Of a stretch of 43,597 bases of DNA, positions 6,996-17,911 are shown one piece after another; the first letter of the stretch is position 1; each line of letters opens with the position of its first letter. The translations under genes and the position numbers were made by a program. Origin of the DNA: Candidatus Limihabitans stercoravium (GTDB lineage: Bacteria > Bacillota > Clostridia > Christensenellales > CAG-314). The stretch spans positions 1-43,597 of the forward strand of contig DVLO01000011.1 of the NCBI GenBank assembly GCA_018715495.1, written 5' to 3'. The notes under the pieces are model-generated. The model did no database searches. It was not told the DNA's origin and saw only the letters and a program-made list of their open reading frames with translations.

Positions 6996-8031
6996 CCTTG
7001 TTGTCCTCCATGTATTTTCTTCTCAACTGACCGCATGCGCCGTCAATGTCTACGCCCATCTGTCGGCGCAATGTTGCCGAAACGCCCTGTTTTTCAAGAT
7101 AACCCAAAAACTTCTTGGCGTTGGCATCACTTGTCGCACGAAGTTTACGTTCCTTGACAGGGTTCAACCTGATGAGGTTGACGTGTGACGACATGTTGCG
7201 CACAACGGAAGCAAGTCGCAATGCATCAGCGTAGCTGTCGTTGTTTCCGTCAATCAATGTGTATTCAAAAATCACCCTGCGGTGCGTTTTCTCAAAATAT
7301 CTTCTGGCGCTTTGAGAAATTTCTTCTACAGAGTACTTATTGGCAATTGGCATGATAAGTTGACGTTTCTCATCCGATGCGTTGTGCAGACTGATTGTAA
7401 GATTTACCGAAAGTCCCAAGTCGGCAAGTTTGTCCATCTGCTCAACAAGCCCGCAAGTAGACAGCGAAATGTTGCGCTGCGAAATGTTGAGCCCCTCCTG
7501 AGCGGACACATCACGCAAAAACTTGACCACATTGTCGAAGTTGTCCAGCGGTTCGCCACTACCCATCAACACGATGTTGGTGACATATCTTTCACCGCCG
7601 CCAAGTGCATTTACGGCAAGTACTTGTCCCAGTATTTCACCCGACGACAGATTGCGTATCAATCCGTCAAGGGTACTTGCGCAAAACTTGCAACCCATAC
7701 GGCACCCTACCTGCGTAGATACGCAAAGAGTGTTACCGTACTTGTACTTCATCAGCACGCCTTCGATGATATTGCCGTCCCACAGACGGTACAAAAACTT
7801 TTCGGTGCCATCCAACTCAGAAACCTTCTTTTCGATGATTTCGACACCAACCGCAATGTTGTCTTGAGCGAATTTATCACGCAATGCCAGTGACACGTTT
7901 GTCATTTCGGAAAAATTCTTGCCTTTTAGTATCCAACCGTAAACTTGGTCGGCAACAAACGGCTTGACCTGATACTTCTCTACAAGATACTGCCTGAGTT
8001 CTGTTTTGTTGTAATTGGAAAGAATGTTCAT
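6988..8031 (-). CDS. rlmN: 23S rRNA/tRNA adenine-C2 methyltransferase
   Basis: A 347-residue radical SAM enzyme that methylates C2 of A2503 in 23S rRNA and A37 of some tRNAs. The [4Fe-4S] cluster motif is C110-x3-C114-x2-C117. The GSGEPLDN segment and a C-terminal Cys region expected for the methyl-carrier cysteine fit the family, and the length is typical. It lies 42 bases downstream of rsmB, placing two rRNA methyltransferases next to each other. Confidence 0.96.
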   Translation of the reverse strand: MNILSNYNKTELRQYLVEKYQVKPFVADQVYGWILKGKNFSEMTNVSLALRDKFAQDNIAVGVEIIEKKVSELDGTEKFLYRLWDGNIIEGVLMKYKYGNTLCVSTQVGCRMGCKFCASTLDGLIRNLSSGEILGQVLAVNALGGGERYVTNIVLMGSGEPLDNFDNVVKFLRDVSAQEGLNISQRNISLSTCGLVEQMDKLADLGLSVNLTISLHNASDEKRQLIMPIANKYSVEEISQSARRYFEKTHRRVIFEYTLIDGNNDSYADALRLASVVRNMSSHVNLIRLNPVKERKLRATSDANAKKFLGYLEKQGVSATLRRQMGVDIDGACGQLRRKYMEDNKVE

Positions 8032-8073
8032 TATCTGTTCAGGTAAAATAATTATATGTTTTGGTAAATTAAT

Positions 8074-9345
8074 TTAGATTTTCTTTATTTTAGCCACAAA
8101 AAAGCCTTGAATTCCGTCTTTGTATGGTAAAAATTGGTAATTGGTTTGTCCATCAACAGGTTTATAGAAAGGCATATCAATGGGCGAAAGTTGAAAGTCC
8201 GTGTTAGATTTTAAAAATCTTTCGATACAAAACATGTTTTCGTGGTAAAAAACCGTACATGTTGAGTAAACCAATGTGCCGCCCTTCTTCACATATCTGC
8301 TGCAATTGGACAGTATTGCCTGCTGAAGTTTCATCAGGTTGGAAATGTCCTGATTTTGTCTGAACAATTTGATGTCAGGACGACTGTTCAACACCCCAAA
8401 TCCGCTGCATGGAACGTCACACAATACGTAATCGAATGCGTTTTCCCACTGTTCATTGAACTGCGTAGCGTCTCCGCACACTATTTCCGCTTGTTCTCCC
8501 ATACGGTTGAAGTAATCTTCAATGAGTTGAACTCTGTGCGGATGCAATTCCTGCGCCGTAACGCTTGCCTTTGGAGCAAGCTGTTTGATGTAAACCGCCT
8601 TGCCGCCCGGAGCGGAACAGCAGTCCAAAACCTTGCAAGGTCTGTTTTCAACACCCACTGCACGTGACACAAGCATTGAAGCCAGCGACTGCATTGTGTA
8701 AGCGTTGTTTTCAACAGATGTAATACGTCCCTTTACCGTAAAAGCGTCGGGAAGTATGGTAGGAGTCAATTCGGCATTGCACGCTTTAACAAATTCATCC
8801 ACCGACATAACATTGGTGTTGACACGCACGCAATCACCGACAGGCAGGCTGAATGTTGCAATTTTCGTGGCTTCCTCCAGTCCGTAATCCTTAATCAGTT
8901 TGGAAAACGCCCACTGCGGATAGGAATACTTTATACACAGTCCTTCGATACCGTCGGGATAGGTTATTTCATCCTTCTTGATTGCTTTAGAAATGTTCTT
9001 TAGAGTAGCATTTATAAAGCCTACAATATACTTGTCGCCGGTAACTTTGGAAAGTTCCACTACGTCATTGACTACTGCGTATTCGGGAATGGAAAGGTGA
9101 AGCAGACAGTAAGCACCCATCTTCAAAAACAGCCTTGCCTGAGGTTTGATTTTTCTTGCAAACTTGGACAAAACGTAATCGGTCTGAATGTCAGTGTCCA
9201 GTACGCCGTAGACAATCTTTGTTGCAAGAGCCTTGTCGGATCCCACTGCACCGTTGATGTACTTGTTTAAAGCAAGAGTAGAAAAAGCCTTACTATCGTA
9301 CACTTCGCAAAGAACCTTGTAGGCGGTCAGCATTGCCGTATTCAT
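8074..9345 (-). CDS. rsmB: 16S rRNA m5C967 methyltransferase
   Basis: A 423-residue Sun/RsmB protein: an N-terminal NusB-like RNA-binding domain (about residues 1-140), then a Rossmann methyltransferase. The SAM loop is LDCCSAPGGKA, the DVPCSGFG motif and the STCT motif carry the two conserved cysteines (one catalytic, one for product release). The start codon overlaps the fmt stop (ATGA), indicating coupled translation. Gene order def-fmt-rsmB is the classical one. Confidence 0.95.
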   Translation of the reverse strand: MNTAMLTAYKVLCEVYDSKAFSTLALNKYINGAVGSDKALATKIVYGVLDTDIQTDYVLSKFARKIKPQARLFLKMGAYCLLHLSIPEYAVVNDVVELSKVTGDKYIVGFINATLKNISKAIKKDEITYPDGIEGLCIKYSYPQWAFSKLIKDYGLEEATKIATFSLPVGDCVRVNTNVMSVDEFVKACNAELTPTILPDAFTVKGRITSVENNAYTMQSLASMLVSRAVGVENRPCKVLDCCSAPGGKAVYIKQLAPKASVTAQELHPHRVQLIEDYFNRMGEQAEIVCGDATQFNEQWENAFDYVLCDVPCSGFGVLNSRPDIKLFRQNQDISNLMKLQQAILSNCSRYVKKGGTLVYSTCTVFYHENMFCIERFLKSNTDFQLSPIDMPFYKPVDGQTNYQFLPYKDGIQGFFVAKIKKI

Positions 9346-10274
9346 TCGCCAAACACCGTGCCTTCACAAAATCTTTTTCCGCACAGGAAACTTACAATAT
9401 CCATGCAACGGGAATTTTCCGCCTGCAAACGAAGTATTTCCAATGCTGTTCCGTCGCCACATGCAACTGTAAGGTTTTTCTTACCACAACAGAGAACGGT
9501 ACCAGGCTGTTTGTCGTGCTTAACGTCTACTACCTTGGTAGCAAAAATCTTCAAACGCTTGCCGCCCACCGATGTCCATGCAACGGGACTGGGGTTCAAC
9601 GCACGTACAAGATTGTGGATTTCCGTTGCAGACTTTGTCCAGTCGATTTTTTCCATTTCGGCAGTAATTTTCTGTGAAAAAGTAACCTTGTCTTCATCCT
9701 GTGGAGTGTAGACAGCCTTACCTTCTTCAATGAGATCAAGCGCCTTGACAATCAAGTCCGCACCCAGTTGCGCCATGCGTTCAAACAGTTCGCCAGAGGT
9801 TTCGTCGTCGCCTATCTCAAGACTGCCTTGTAGTATCATTTCGCCTGCGTCAACTTTTAATACCGTGTTCAAAATAGTAATGCCCGTTGTTTTGTCACCT
9901 TTCAGCACTGCGTACTGAATGGGAGCTGCGCCACGGTACTGCGGAAGCAAGGAACCGTGTATATTGATGATTCCGTGTGTGGGTATGTCAATAACCTTTT
10001 GGGACAAAATTTGTCCGTAAGCCGCCGTCACCATGATGTCGGGCTTGAGTTCCGACAACACTTCCAATCCGTCACGTGAAATACGCTCAAACTGGTAAAG
10101 AGGAATGTTGTGTTTCAATGCACACTGCTTGATTGCACAAAAATTCACCTTACCACGGGAGCCCATCTTGTCGGGCTGGCAAACAACAGCAACCACCTCA
10201 TGGCGGCTGTTGAGCAAAATATTTTCCAACGCAGGAACACCGAAATCGGGGGTACCTAAAAATATAACTCTCAT
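9342..10274 (-). CDS. fmt: Methionyl-tRNA formyltransferase
   Basis: A 310-residue enzyme that formylates initiator Met-tRNA using 10-formyl-THF. It begins MRVIFLGTPDFGVPAL, includes the catalytic region INIHGSLLPQYRGAAPIQ, and ends with the C-terminal tRNA-binding barrel. The ATG at 10274 is preferred over an ATG eight codons upstream because GGAGG lies 4 bases before it. It follows def by 10 bases, pairing formylation with deformylation. Confidence 0.95.
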   Translation of the reverse strand: MRVIFLGTPDFGVPALENILLNSRHEVVAVVCQPDKMGSRGKVNFCAIKQCALKHNIPLYQFERISRDGLEVLSELKPDIMVTAAYGQILSQKVIDIPTHGIINIHGSLLPQYRGAAPIQYAVLKGDKTTGITILNTVLKVDAGEMILQGSLEIGDDETSGELFERMAQLGADLIVKALDLIEEGKAVYTPQDEDKVTFSQKITAEMEKIDWTKSATEIHNLVRALNPSPVAWTSVGGKRLKIFATKVVDVKHDKQPGTVLCCGKKNLTVACGDGTALEILRLQAENSRCMDIVSFLCGKRFCEGTVFGE

Positions 10275-10284
10275 GATACCTCCG

Positions 10285-10740
10285 TTATCTGTCGACAATC
10301 TTTCTTGTCATCTTGTCGGCAAACAGAATACCGTCAAGGTGATCCATTTCATGAAGGAATACACGTGCAAAGTAACCGTCAGCCTCCAGAGTGTGTCTTT
10401 GCCCTACACGGTCGTAGTACTCTATTTCAATGTGTTCGGGTCTTTCGACAATACCACGGAATCCCGGTACGGACAGACAACCTTCGTTGTCCTTGCATGA
10501 ACCGCTTGAGGACAGCAGTACAGGGTTTACAAGTTCGTACAACTTGTCTTCGTATTCAACGATGCACACTCTCTTGACAATGCCAACCTGAGGAGCGGCA
10601 AGTCCAAGACCTTCCGCCCTGTGCAATGTGTCAATGAGGTCATCCAACAACTGCGCCAGTTTCTTGTCAAATTCCGTTACAGGTTTACATATCTTACGCA
10701 ACACAGGGTCGCCCATCTGAACAATTTTTCTGATAGCCAT
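10285..10740 (-). CDS. def: Peptide deformylase
   Basis: A 151-residue metalloprotease that removes the N-formyl group from nascent proteins. All three motifs are intact: GLGLAAPQ (44-51), EGCLS (86-90, metal Cys) and HEMDH (130-134, two metal His and catalytic Glu). It is the short type I form. The gene sits 12 bases after priA. Confidence 0.96.
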   Translation of the reverse strand: MAIRKIVQMGDPVLRKICKPVTEFDKKLAQLLDDLIDTLHRAEGLGLAAPQVGIVKRVCIVEYEDKLYELVNPVLLSSSGSCKDNEGCLSVPGFRGIVERPEHIEIEYYDRVGQRHTLEADGYFARVFLHEMDHLDGILFADKMTRKIVDR

Positions 10741-10752
10741 TTTTACACCTTC

Positions 10753-12954
10753 TTAGGATAAATTTTGCGGATTACGTTCCACAAACACCGTCACACCCTT
10801 GACATCCGATTTGTCTGTGACGTCGTACAGTTTTTGTAATATTTCATCGGTTTTATCTACCGAAAGTTTCATGAGTATCTGGAAACGATATTTCTTTTCA
10901 GCACGCTTTAACGGGCAACGCATCTTGTCAAGATACAGAAAATCCGTGTCGTACTGCTCCTTTAAATCGTTTATGCCATTGTAATGGATTGTAAGTTGTT
11001 TGATACAGTCCTTTTCGTTTTCGCCACTGTAAAGAACCCTCACAATGGTTGAAAAAGGAGGGAAAAGGGACGCTTCACGCAGATTGATTTCCCTTTTATA
11101 AAATCCCAGATAGTCCTGTTTAGCGGCAAGTTGCAAGCAGTAATGCGTAGGCGTATATGTCTGCAGTACCACCCTGCCCGCCTGTGTATCTCTGCCGCTT
11201 CGCCCTGCCACCTGTGTCAGCAACTGAAAAGTGCGTTCGGTAGCAAGGTAGTCCGAATAGTACAAACTCTGATCGCCGTCAAGTATCCCCACCAGTGTGA
11301 CGTTGGGGAAATCATGTCCTTTGGCAATCATCTGCGTACCAACCAAAATCTGTGCCTGCTGATTGGCAAACGCCGTCAGTATCTTGACGTGAGATTCCTT
11401 GTTCTGTGTTGTGTCGGCATCCATGCGCAACACCTTGACGTCAGGATACATTGCATTCAACAATTCGACAACCTGCTGCGTACCCATCTTTCCTTGTCGG
11501 AATGCACTGCTTCCGCATTCGGGGCATTGAGTAAGCATACGGTATCTCTTGTGACAGTAATGACACTTTAACTCATTGTCTTCCCTGTGTACCGTAAGTG
11601 TAACGTCACAGTCGGCGCAACGTGCAACGTAACCGCATTTAGTACACATCAGAAATGACGAATACCCTCTGCGGTTTAGAAACAAGATCACCTGATTGCC
11701 TTTTTCCAACGTTTCCGTCATGCGTTGTTTGAGCAAATCGGAAAACAATCCCTTGTTGCCACTGCGACGTTCCATTGCCATGTCGGCAATTTCAACAGTC
11801 GGAAGCGGTCTGTGATTGATACGTTCGGGCAGACTCAACAACTTCAACTGTCCACGCTGCGCTGCAAGGAAACTTTCCAATGACGGAGTGGCACTTCCCA
11901 ACACCAATGTACTGTTGTACTGACTGCAACGGTACTTAGCCACATCGATTGTGTTGTAACGTGGATTAAAATCACTTATGTAACTGGAATCGTGCTCTTC
12001 ATCTATGATCACAATTCCGATGTTGTCCAAAGGTGCGAAAATCGCACTTCTTGCGCCAATGGCAATACGTGCTTCACCTTCACGCAAACGCATCCATTCG
12101 TCGAAACGTTCGCCTGCCGACAATCCGCTGTGAAGTATTGCAACGCAATCACCGAAACGGTTTCTGAACAGTCGCAACATGTTGGGAGTCAGAGATATTT
12201 CAGGTACAAGCATGATACACGTTTTACCACTGTTGACAACCTGTTCAATGACGTTCATGTACACTTCCGTCTTGCCACTGCCTGTAACGCCGTGCAGCAG
12301 AAACTTTTGCCCCGGTTCAGACATGATGGAATTCACAACGTTTTGTTGTGACTGAGTAAGGCTGTGACGTGTGTCTGTACCACTGACACCGCTGTACGGA
12401 GTACGCTTGACTACAATCTCCTGTTCGGAAACAAGTCCTTTTTCCACAAGAGATTTCAATGCCGACGCACCGAATTGCTCTGAAAGTTGAGCACTGAGAG
12501 TCGCTCCGTGTTGAGCAATGTAAGTGAGCAGTTGTTGTTGCTTTGGAGCACGACTGCACTTTTCCAGCATTTCTTCCAAAGTCAACGGGCACTGTGAACT
12601 GATTGTCGCCTGCTTGCGTGACAGAACACGCACCCTGTTTCCACGCATTTGCGGCGGAAGAAACAGTCGTAACACGTCAATAAGTCTCAAGTGATACTTC
12701 TGACACATGTACCTGCCCAACTTGAGCATTTTTTCATCAAAAACAGTGAATTCATCCAGGCATTTAGAAATACTTTTCAGTTTTTCGGGCGGACAATCGG
12801 TAGTCTCTTTACAATCAACTACGAATCCCTCAACTTTTCGGTGGGCGAACTGAACCTCTACACGCTGACCTACTTCAAGTTGATCGTCTGACGTGTAGTC
12901 AAAAACTCTGTCCACCTGACTGTTGCTGATGTCCACAATGACTGAATAAATCAT
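10753..12954 (-). CDS. priA: Primosomal replication restart helicase
   Basis: A 733-residue superfamily 2 helicase that reloads the replisome at stalled forks. An N-terminal DNA 3'-end-binding domain is followed by Walker A (GVTGSGKT, near residue 220), DEEH Walker B, and a zinc region with paired CxxC motifs (CTKCG, CADC, CHYC, CPEC) inserted between the helicase lobes, then the C-terminal motifs ending in QVAGRSGR. All eight zinc cysteines appear present. Its start overlaps the coaBC stop (ATGA). Confidence 0.96.
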   Translation of the reverse strand: MIYSVIVDISNSQVDRVFDYTSDDQLEVGQRVEVQFAHRKVEGFVVDCKETTDCPPEKLKSISKCLDEFTVFDEKMLKLGRYMCQKYHLRLIDVLRLFLPPQMRGNRVRVLSRKQATISSQCPLTLEEMLEKCSRAPKQQQLLTYIAQHGATLSAQLSEQFGASALKSLVEKGLVSEQEIVVKRTPYSGVSGTDTRHSLTQSQQNVVNSIMSEPGQKFLLHGVTGSGKTEVYMNVIEQVVNSGKTCIMLVPEISLTPNMLRLFRNRFGDCVAILHSGLSAGERFDEWMRLREGEARIAIGARSAIFAPLDNIGIVIIDEEHDSSYISDFNPRYNTIDVAKYRCSQYNSTLVLGSATPSLESFLAAQRGQLKLLSLPERINHRPLPTVEIADMAMERRSGNKGLFSDLLKQRMTETLEKGNQVILFLNRRGYSSFLMCTKCGYVARCADCDVTLTVHREDNELKCHYCHKRYRMLTQCPECGSSAFRQGKMGTQQVVELLNAMYPDVKVLRMDADTTQNKESHVKILTAFANQQAQILVGTQMIAKGHDFPNVTLVGILDGDQSLYYSDYLATERTFQLLTQVAGRSGRDTQAGRVVLQTYTPTHYCLQLAAKQDYLGFYKREINLREASLFPPFSTIVRVLYSGENEKDCIKQLTIHYNGINDLKEQYDTDFLYLDKMRCPLKRAEKKYRFQILMKLSVDKTDEILQKLYDVTDKSDVKGVTVFVERNPQNLS

Positions 12955-14126
12955 ATCTTCAAAACCTTGTCAAGAATCAACGCTGCCACTTCCTCCTTGG
13001 GCATGTTGGGATAGTCTTGCATACTGTCGGCATCAATGATTGTGACCTTGTTGTAATCACTGCCAAACACTACATTTGCCTTGACATCGTTCAAGACCAC
13101 GAAGTCGGCGTTCTTCTCCTTCATCTTCTTGGTAGCGTATTCAATTCCGTTGTCAGTTTCAGCGGAAAATACAACAAGTTTCTTATCTCCCTTCACAAGG
13201 CCGACAGCCTTGGCAATGTCGGGATTTTTAACAAAGTTGATTGTAAGGTCTTTACTCTTTATCTTGGTATCGCTAACCTTTTCGGGGCGGTAGTCACAAG
13301 GTGCGGCAGCCATTACAAACACATCGAAATCCTGAGCACGTTTCAATGTCTCCTGATACATCTGTTCAGTAGTTACTACAGGAACAACTTCAACTCCTGA
13401 CGGAACGGTTGCCGAATGAGAGCCCAGTATCATGGTAACTTTAGCCCCACGCTGAAGAGCATTGTGAGCAATGGCACAGCCCATCTTACCGCTAGAATAG
13501 TTGGTAATGCAACGCACTCCGTCCAAAGGTTCACTTGTAGCACCGCATGTTACAAGTACACGCTTACCTTCGAAATCTTTTGGCGTGGTCAGCACTTCTA
13601 CAATGTGATCTGCAATTTCCTGCGGTTCAGCCATTCGACCTTTACCCGTTTCGCCGCAAGCAAGGAAACCTTCCTTGGCATTGGCAAACAATACGCCACG
13701 TTTCTTCAAAGTTTCCAGGTTAGCTTGTACAGCAACACTTTCATACATGTGAACGTTCATCGCAGGTGCAAGCATTACAGGACAATGACTTGCAACAAGC
13801 AATGTGGACAATGCGTCATCCGCAATTCCGCATGCAAACTTGCCGATGATATTGGCGGTTGCAGGACACACCACAATCATGTCTGCCTTATTCGCAAGCG
13901 TTATGTGCGGAACAAGTCCGTTGTAGCCTTCCTTAACGATGTCGACTGTAACGGGACGTCCGGACAATGTTTCAAATGTCAGCGGCGACACAAACTTGGT
14001 TGCGTTTTCCGTCATTACTATGTCCACTTCGGCATTGAGGTCTTTAAGACGTCTTACAAGATAGCACACCTTGTAAACGGCAATACCGCCGCTTACGCCA
14101 ACTACTATTTTCTTACCTTTAAGCAT
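12951..14126 (-). CDS. coaBC: Bifunctional phosphopantothenoylcysteine decarboxylase/synthetase
   Basis: A 391-residue fusion carrying out two steps of coenzyme A synthesis. The CoaC half (about 1-185) is an FMN flavoprotein with GVSGGIAVYK, the catalytic His in PHITLA, APAMN and ACGETGKGRM. The CoaB half (about 190-391) has VTCGATSEPLD, NYSSGKMG and AAAPCDYRP. A perfect 11-bp hairpin precedes the gene after rpoZ. Order rpoZ-coaBC-priA is as in Bacillus. Confidence 0.95.
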   Translation of the reverse strand: MLKGKKIVVGVSGGIAVYKVCYLVRRLKDLNAEVDIVMTENATKFVSPLTFETLSGRPVTVDIVKEGYNGLVPHITLANKADMIVVCPATANIIGKFACGIADDALSTLLVASHCPVMLAPAMNVHMYESVAVQANLETLKKRGVLFANAKEGFLACGETGKGRMAEPQEIADHIVEVLTTPKDFEGKRVLVTCGATSEPLDGVRCITNYSSGKMGCAIAHNALQRGAKVTMILGSHSATVPSGVEVVPVVTTEQMYQETLKRAQDFDVFVMAAAPCDYRPEKVSDTKIKSKDLTINFVKNPDIAKAVGLVKGDKKLVVFSAETDNGIEYATKKMKEKNADFVVLNDVKANVVFGSDYNKVTIIDADSMQDYPNMPKEEVAALILDKVLKI

Positions 14127-14148
14127 GATACACTTCCTTATATAGAAT

Positions 14149-14179
14149 GTGCCGTAAAAACAAACAAGTTTTACGGCAC
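14149..14179 (-). other. Perfect 11-bp hairpin between rpoZ and coaBC
   Basis: GTGCCGTAAAA/TTTTACGGCAC with a 9-base loop lies inside the operon, 8 bases after the rpoZ stop. No long T run follows on the minus strand. It may be a processing site, a 3' stabiliser for rpoZ mRNA or a partial attenuator. Confidence 0.7.
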
Positions 14180-14186
14180 TGCAAAA

Positions 14187-14378
14187 TTACTTTTTAAGTT
14201 GAGTTTCACCAGCTACAAATTCTTCGGCTGCCAAAGAAATAGTCTTAGCGTCCATGTTGATTTCGCCTTCCTTTTGCAGTTCGTTCAATTCCTTAGCACG
14301 CTTGGAAATAGCGCAACACAAAACATATTTGTTGCCTGCCAGTTCAGTCAGTTTGTCAATGGGCGGTTTGTTAATCAT
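14187..14378 (-). CDS. rpoZ: RNA polymerase omega subunit
   Basis: A 63-residue omega subunit, which helps fold and hold the beta-prime subunit. The conserved segment GNKYVLCCAISKRAKEL corresponds to the N-terminal helix signature of RpoZ. AAAGGAGG lies within the 3' end of gmk and the genes are 2 bases apart. The gmk-rpoZ pairing is widely conserved. Confidence 0.93.
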   Translation of the reverse strand: MINKPPIDKLTELAGNKYVLCCAISKRAKELNELQKEGEINMDAKTISLAAEEFVAGETQLKK

Positions 14379-14380
14379 TG

Positions 14381-14941
14381 TCAGTTCCTCCTTTTGAGAA
14401 TGTCGATAATTTCACCTACTGCACGATCCAGGTCGTCGTTCATGATGCAGTAGTCGTACTTGCTTTTTTGCGCAATTTCTAAACGGCTGCGAGCCATACG
14501 AATCTGAATTTTTTCTTCGCTTTCGGTGCCACGCTTTTTAAGACGCAGGTACAAATCCTGTTCGCTTGGTGCTTCCACAAAGAACAAAATGCTTTCGGGG
14601 AAATTTTGCTTTACCTGCAATGCGCCTTTAACGTCAATTTCAAGGATTACATCCTTACCGAAAGACAGCATATCCAACACAAACTTCTTGGGTGTGCCGT
14701 AGTAGTTTTCAAAGTGTTGATCGTATTCAAGCAAATCGTTGTCCGATACCATTTGCAAAAACTGTTCGGTGCTGATGAAGTCGTAACTGCGGTTTTTCTG
14801 TTCGTTGGGACGTGGTTGACGTGTTGTGACGGAACGTGAAATGATGAGTTCCGGCATCTTACGCAACAATTCGGAGCAAATTGTACCTTTACCCGCACCG
14901 CTTGGACCTGACAAAATAATCAATCTACCTTTCTTTTGCAT
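14381..14941 (-). CDS. gmk: Guanylate kinase
   Basis: A 186-residue enzyme that phosphorylates GMP to GDP. P-loop SGPSGAGKGT spans residues 11-20, and the GMP-binding region shows SVTTRQPRP and, later, EIDVKGALQV. The usual Gly in the TTRxPRxGE motif is Asn here. Length is typical. In Bacillus remA lies just before gmk; here only 33 bases separate it from yicC and no remA is present. Confidence 0.96.
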   Translation of the reverse strand: MQKKGRLIILSGPSGAGKGTICSELLRKMPELIISRSVTTRQPRPNEQKNRSYDFISTEQFLQMVSDNDLLEYDQHFENYYGTPKKFVLDMLSFGKDVILEIDVKGALQVKQNFPESILFFVEAPSEQDLYLRLKKRGTESEEKIQIRMARSRLEIAQKSKYDYCIMNDDLDRAVGEIIDILKRRN

Positions 14942-14974
14942 ATACCTTCCTTCCCCTGTTTAAGTTTTAGGCTG

Positions 14975-15850
14975 TTATTCCAGATTTTGCACCTGTTCAC
15001 GTATCTTTTCGATTTCGTTCTTCAATGTCAGCGCAATGTCAGTCAGCTGAGCATTGTTGGACTTACTGCAAATTGTGTTGGCTTCACGGTTGAATTCCTG
15101 AATGAGAAAATCAAGTTTACGTCCAATAGGTTCATCGGAGCCCAACAACTTGCGTGCGTGTGCAATGTGAGTGTCCAATCTGGTAATTTCTTCGTCGATG
15201 TTGCACTTGTCTGTAAAAAAAGCGACTTCGTTCAAAAACTTCGCTTCATCCACCTCAACGCCTTCAAGTACTTCCGCCATACGTTGTTGCAACTTGGCAC
15301 GATACTCACTGACAACAACGGGAGCGGCTTGCTTTATTTTCGCTAAAAGTCCTTCGATGTTGTCGATACGTGCAGAAATGTCGTCAACCAACTTCTTACC
15401 TTCCGCCTTGCGCATGACATTGAGTGCTTCAACAGCCTTGTCAATGCCTTCCGAAAGCATCTGACGCAGTATTTCTTCCGATTCCTCTTCCTGTTTGACC
15501 TGCAGTACATCCTGCGTACGCATAAGTGCCGTCAACGAAAAGTCATTGGTAATACCGAATCTTTCCTTAAGGCTTGCGGCTGCATTCAAGTAACCTTCCG
15601 CCAATGCGAAATCTACTTCGATTGTTTTCGGAACAACGTCTGTGACTGTGTAGTTGAGATAAACGTCAACGTGTCCACGGCTGAGTCCCTTGGACAAGCC
15701 GCTGCGAATGACATCCTCACAACTGATAAACATGCGTGGAATCTTGGTGCTGATGTCCAAAAAGCGGTGATTTACGCTCTTGAGTTCGACACACAGTTCC
15801 CTGCCTTCCTTTGTAACTACGGCCTTGCCGTAACCGGTCATGCTGTTCAT
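14975..15850 (-). CDS. yicC: YicC/YloC family endoribonuclease
   Basis: A 291-residue protein of the YicC family, members of which cut single-stranded RNA. It starts MNSMTGYGKAV, has the VNHRFLDI segment and ends with the conserved C-terminal domain containing the segment RKLDFLIQEFNREANTI. The ATG at 15850 has AGGAGTG ahead and agrees with the family N terminus; an ATG eight codons upstream is not needed. First gene of the long operon to spoVM. Confidence 0.92.
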   Translation of the reverse strand: MNSMTGYGKAVVTKEGRELCVELKSVNHRFLDISTKIPRMFISCEDVIRSGLSKGLSRGHVDVYLNYTVTDVVPKTIEVDFALAEGYLNAAASLKERFGITNDFSLTALMRTQDVLQVKQEEESEEILRQMLSEGIDKAVEALNVMRKAEGKKLVDDISARIDNIEGLLAKIKQAAPVVVSEYRAKLQQRMAEVLEGVEVDEAKFLNEVAFFTDKCNIDEEITRLDTHIAHARKLLGSDEPIGRKLDFLIQEFNREANTICSKSNNAQLTDIALTLKNEIEKIREQVQNLE

Positions 15851-15888
15851 AAAACACTCCTGTGCAGACTGCAACTTTCGTATCTTGT

Positions 15889-15917
15889 ATTATATCACAA
15901 AGTATGTTTTTTTACAA
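15889..15917 (-). promoter_or_regulatory. Promoter of the yicC-spoVM operon
   Basis: Minus-strand TTGTAA, 17-base spacer, TATAAT. An AAAGTAT/ATACTTT inverted repeat overlaps the -35 and spacer. Confidence 0.75.
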
Positions 15918-15950
15918 ATACTTTTTTTGAGAAATTTATTTATTTTGTGT

Positions 15951-17900
<1,950 letters not shown>

Positions 17901-17911
17901 TTACCTCACTG

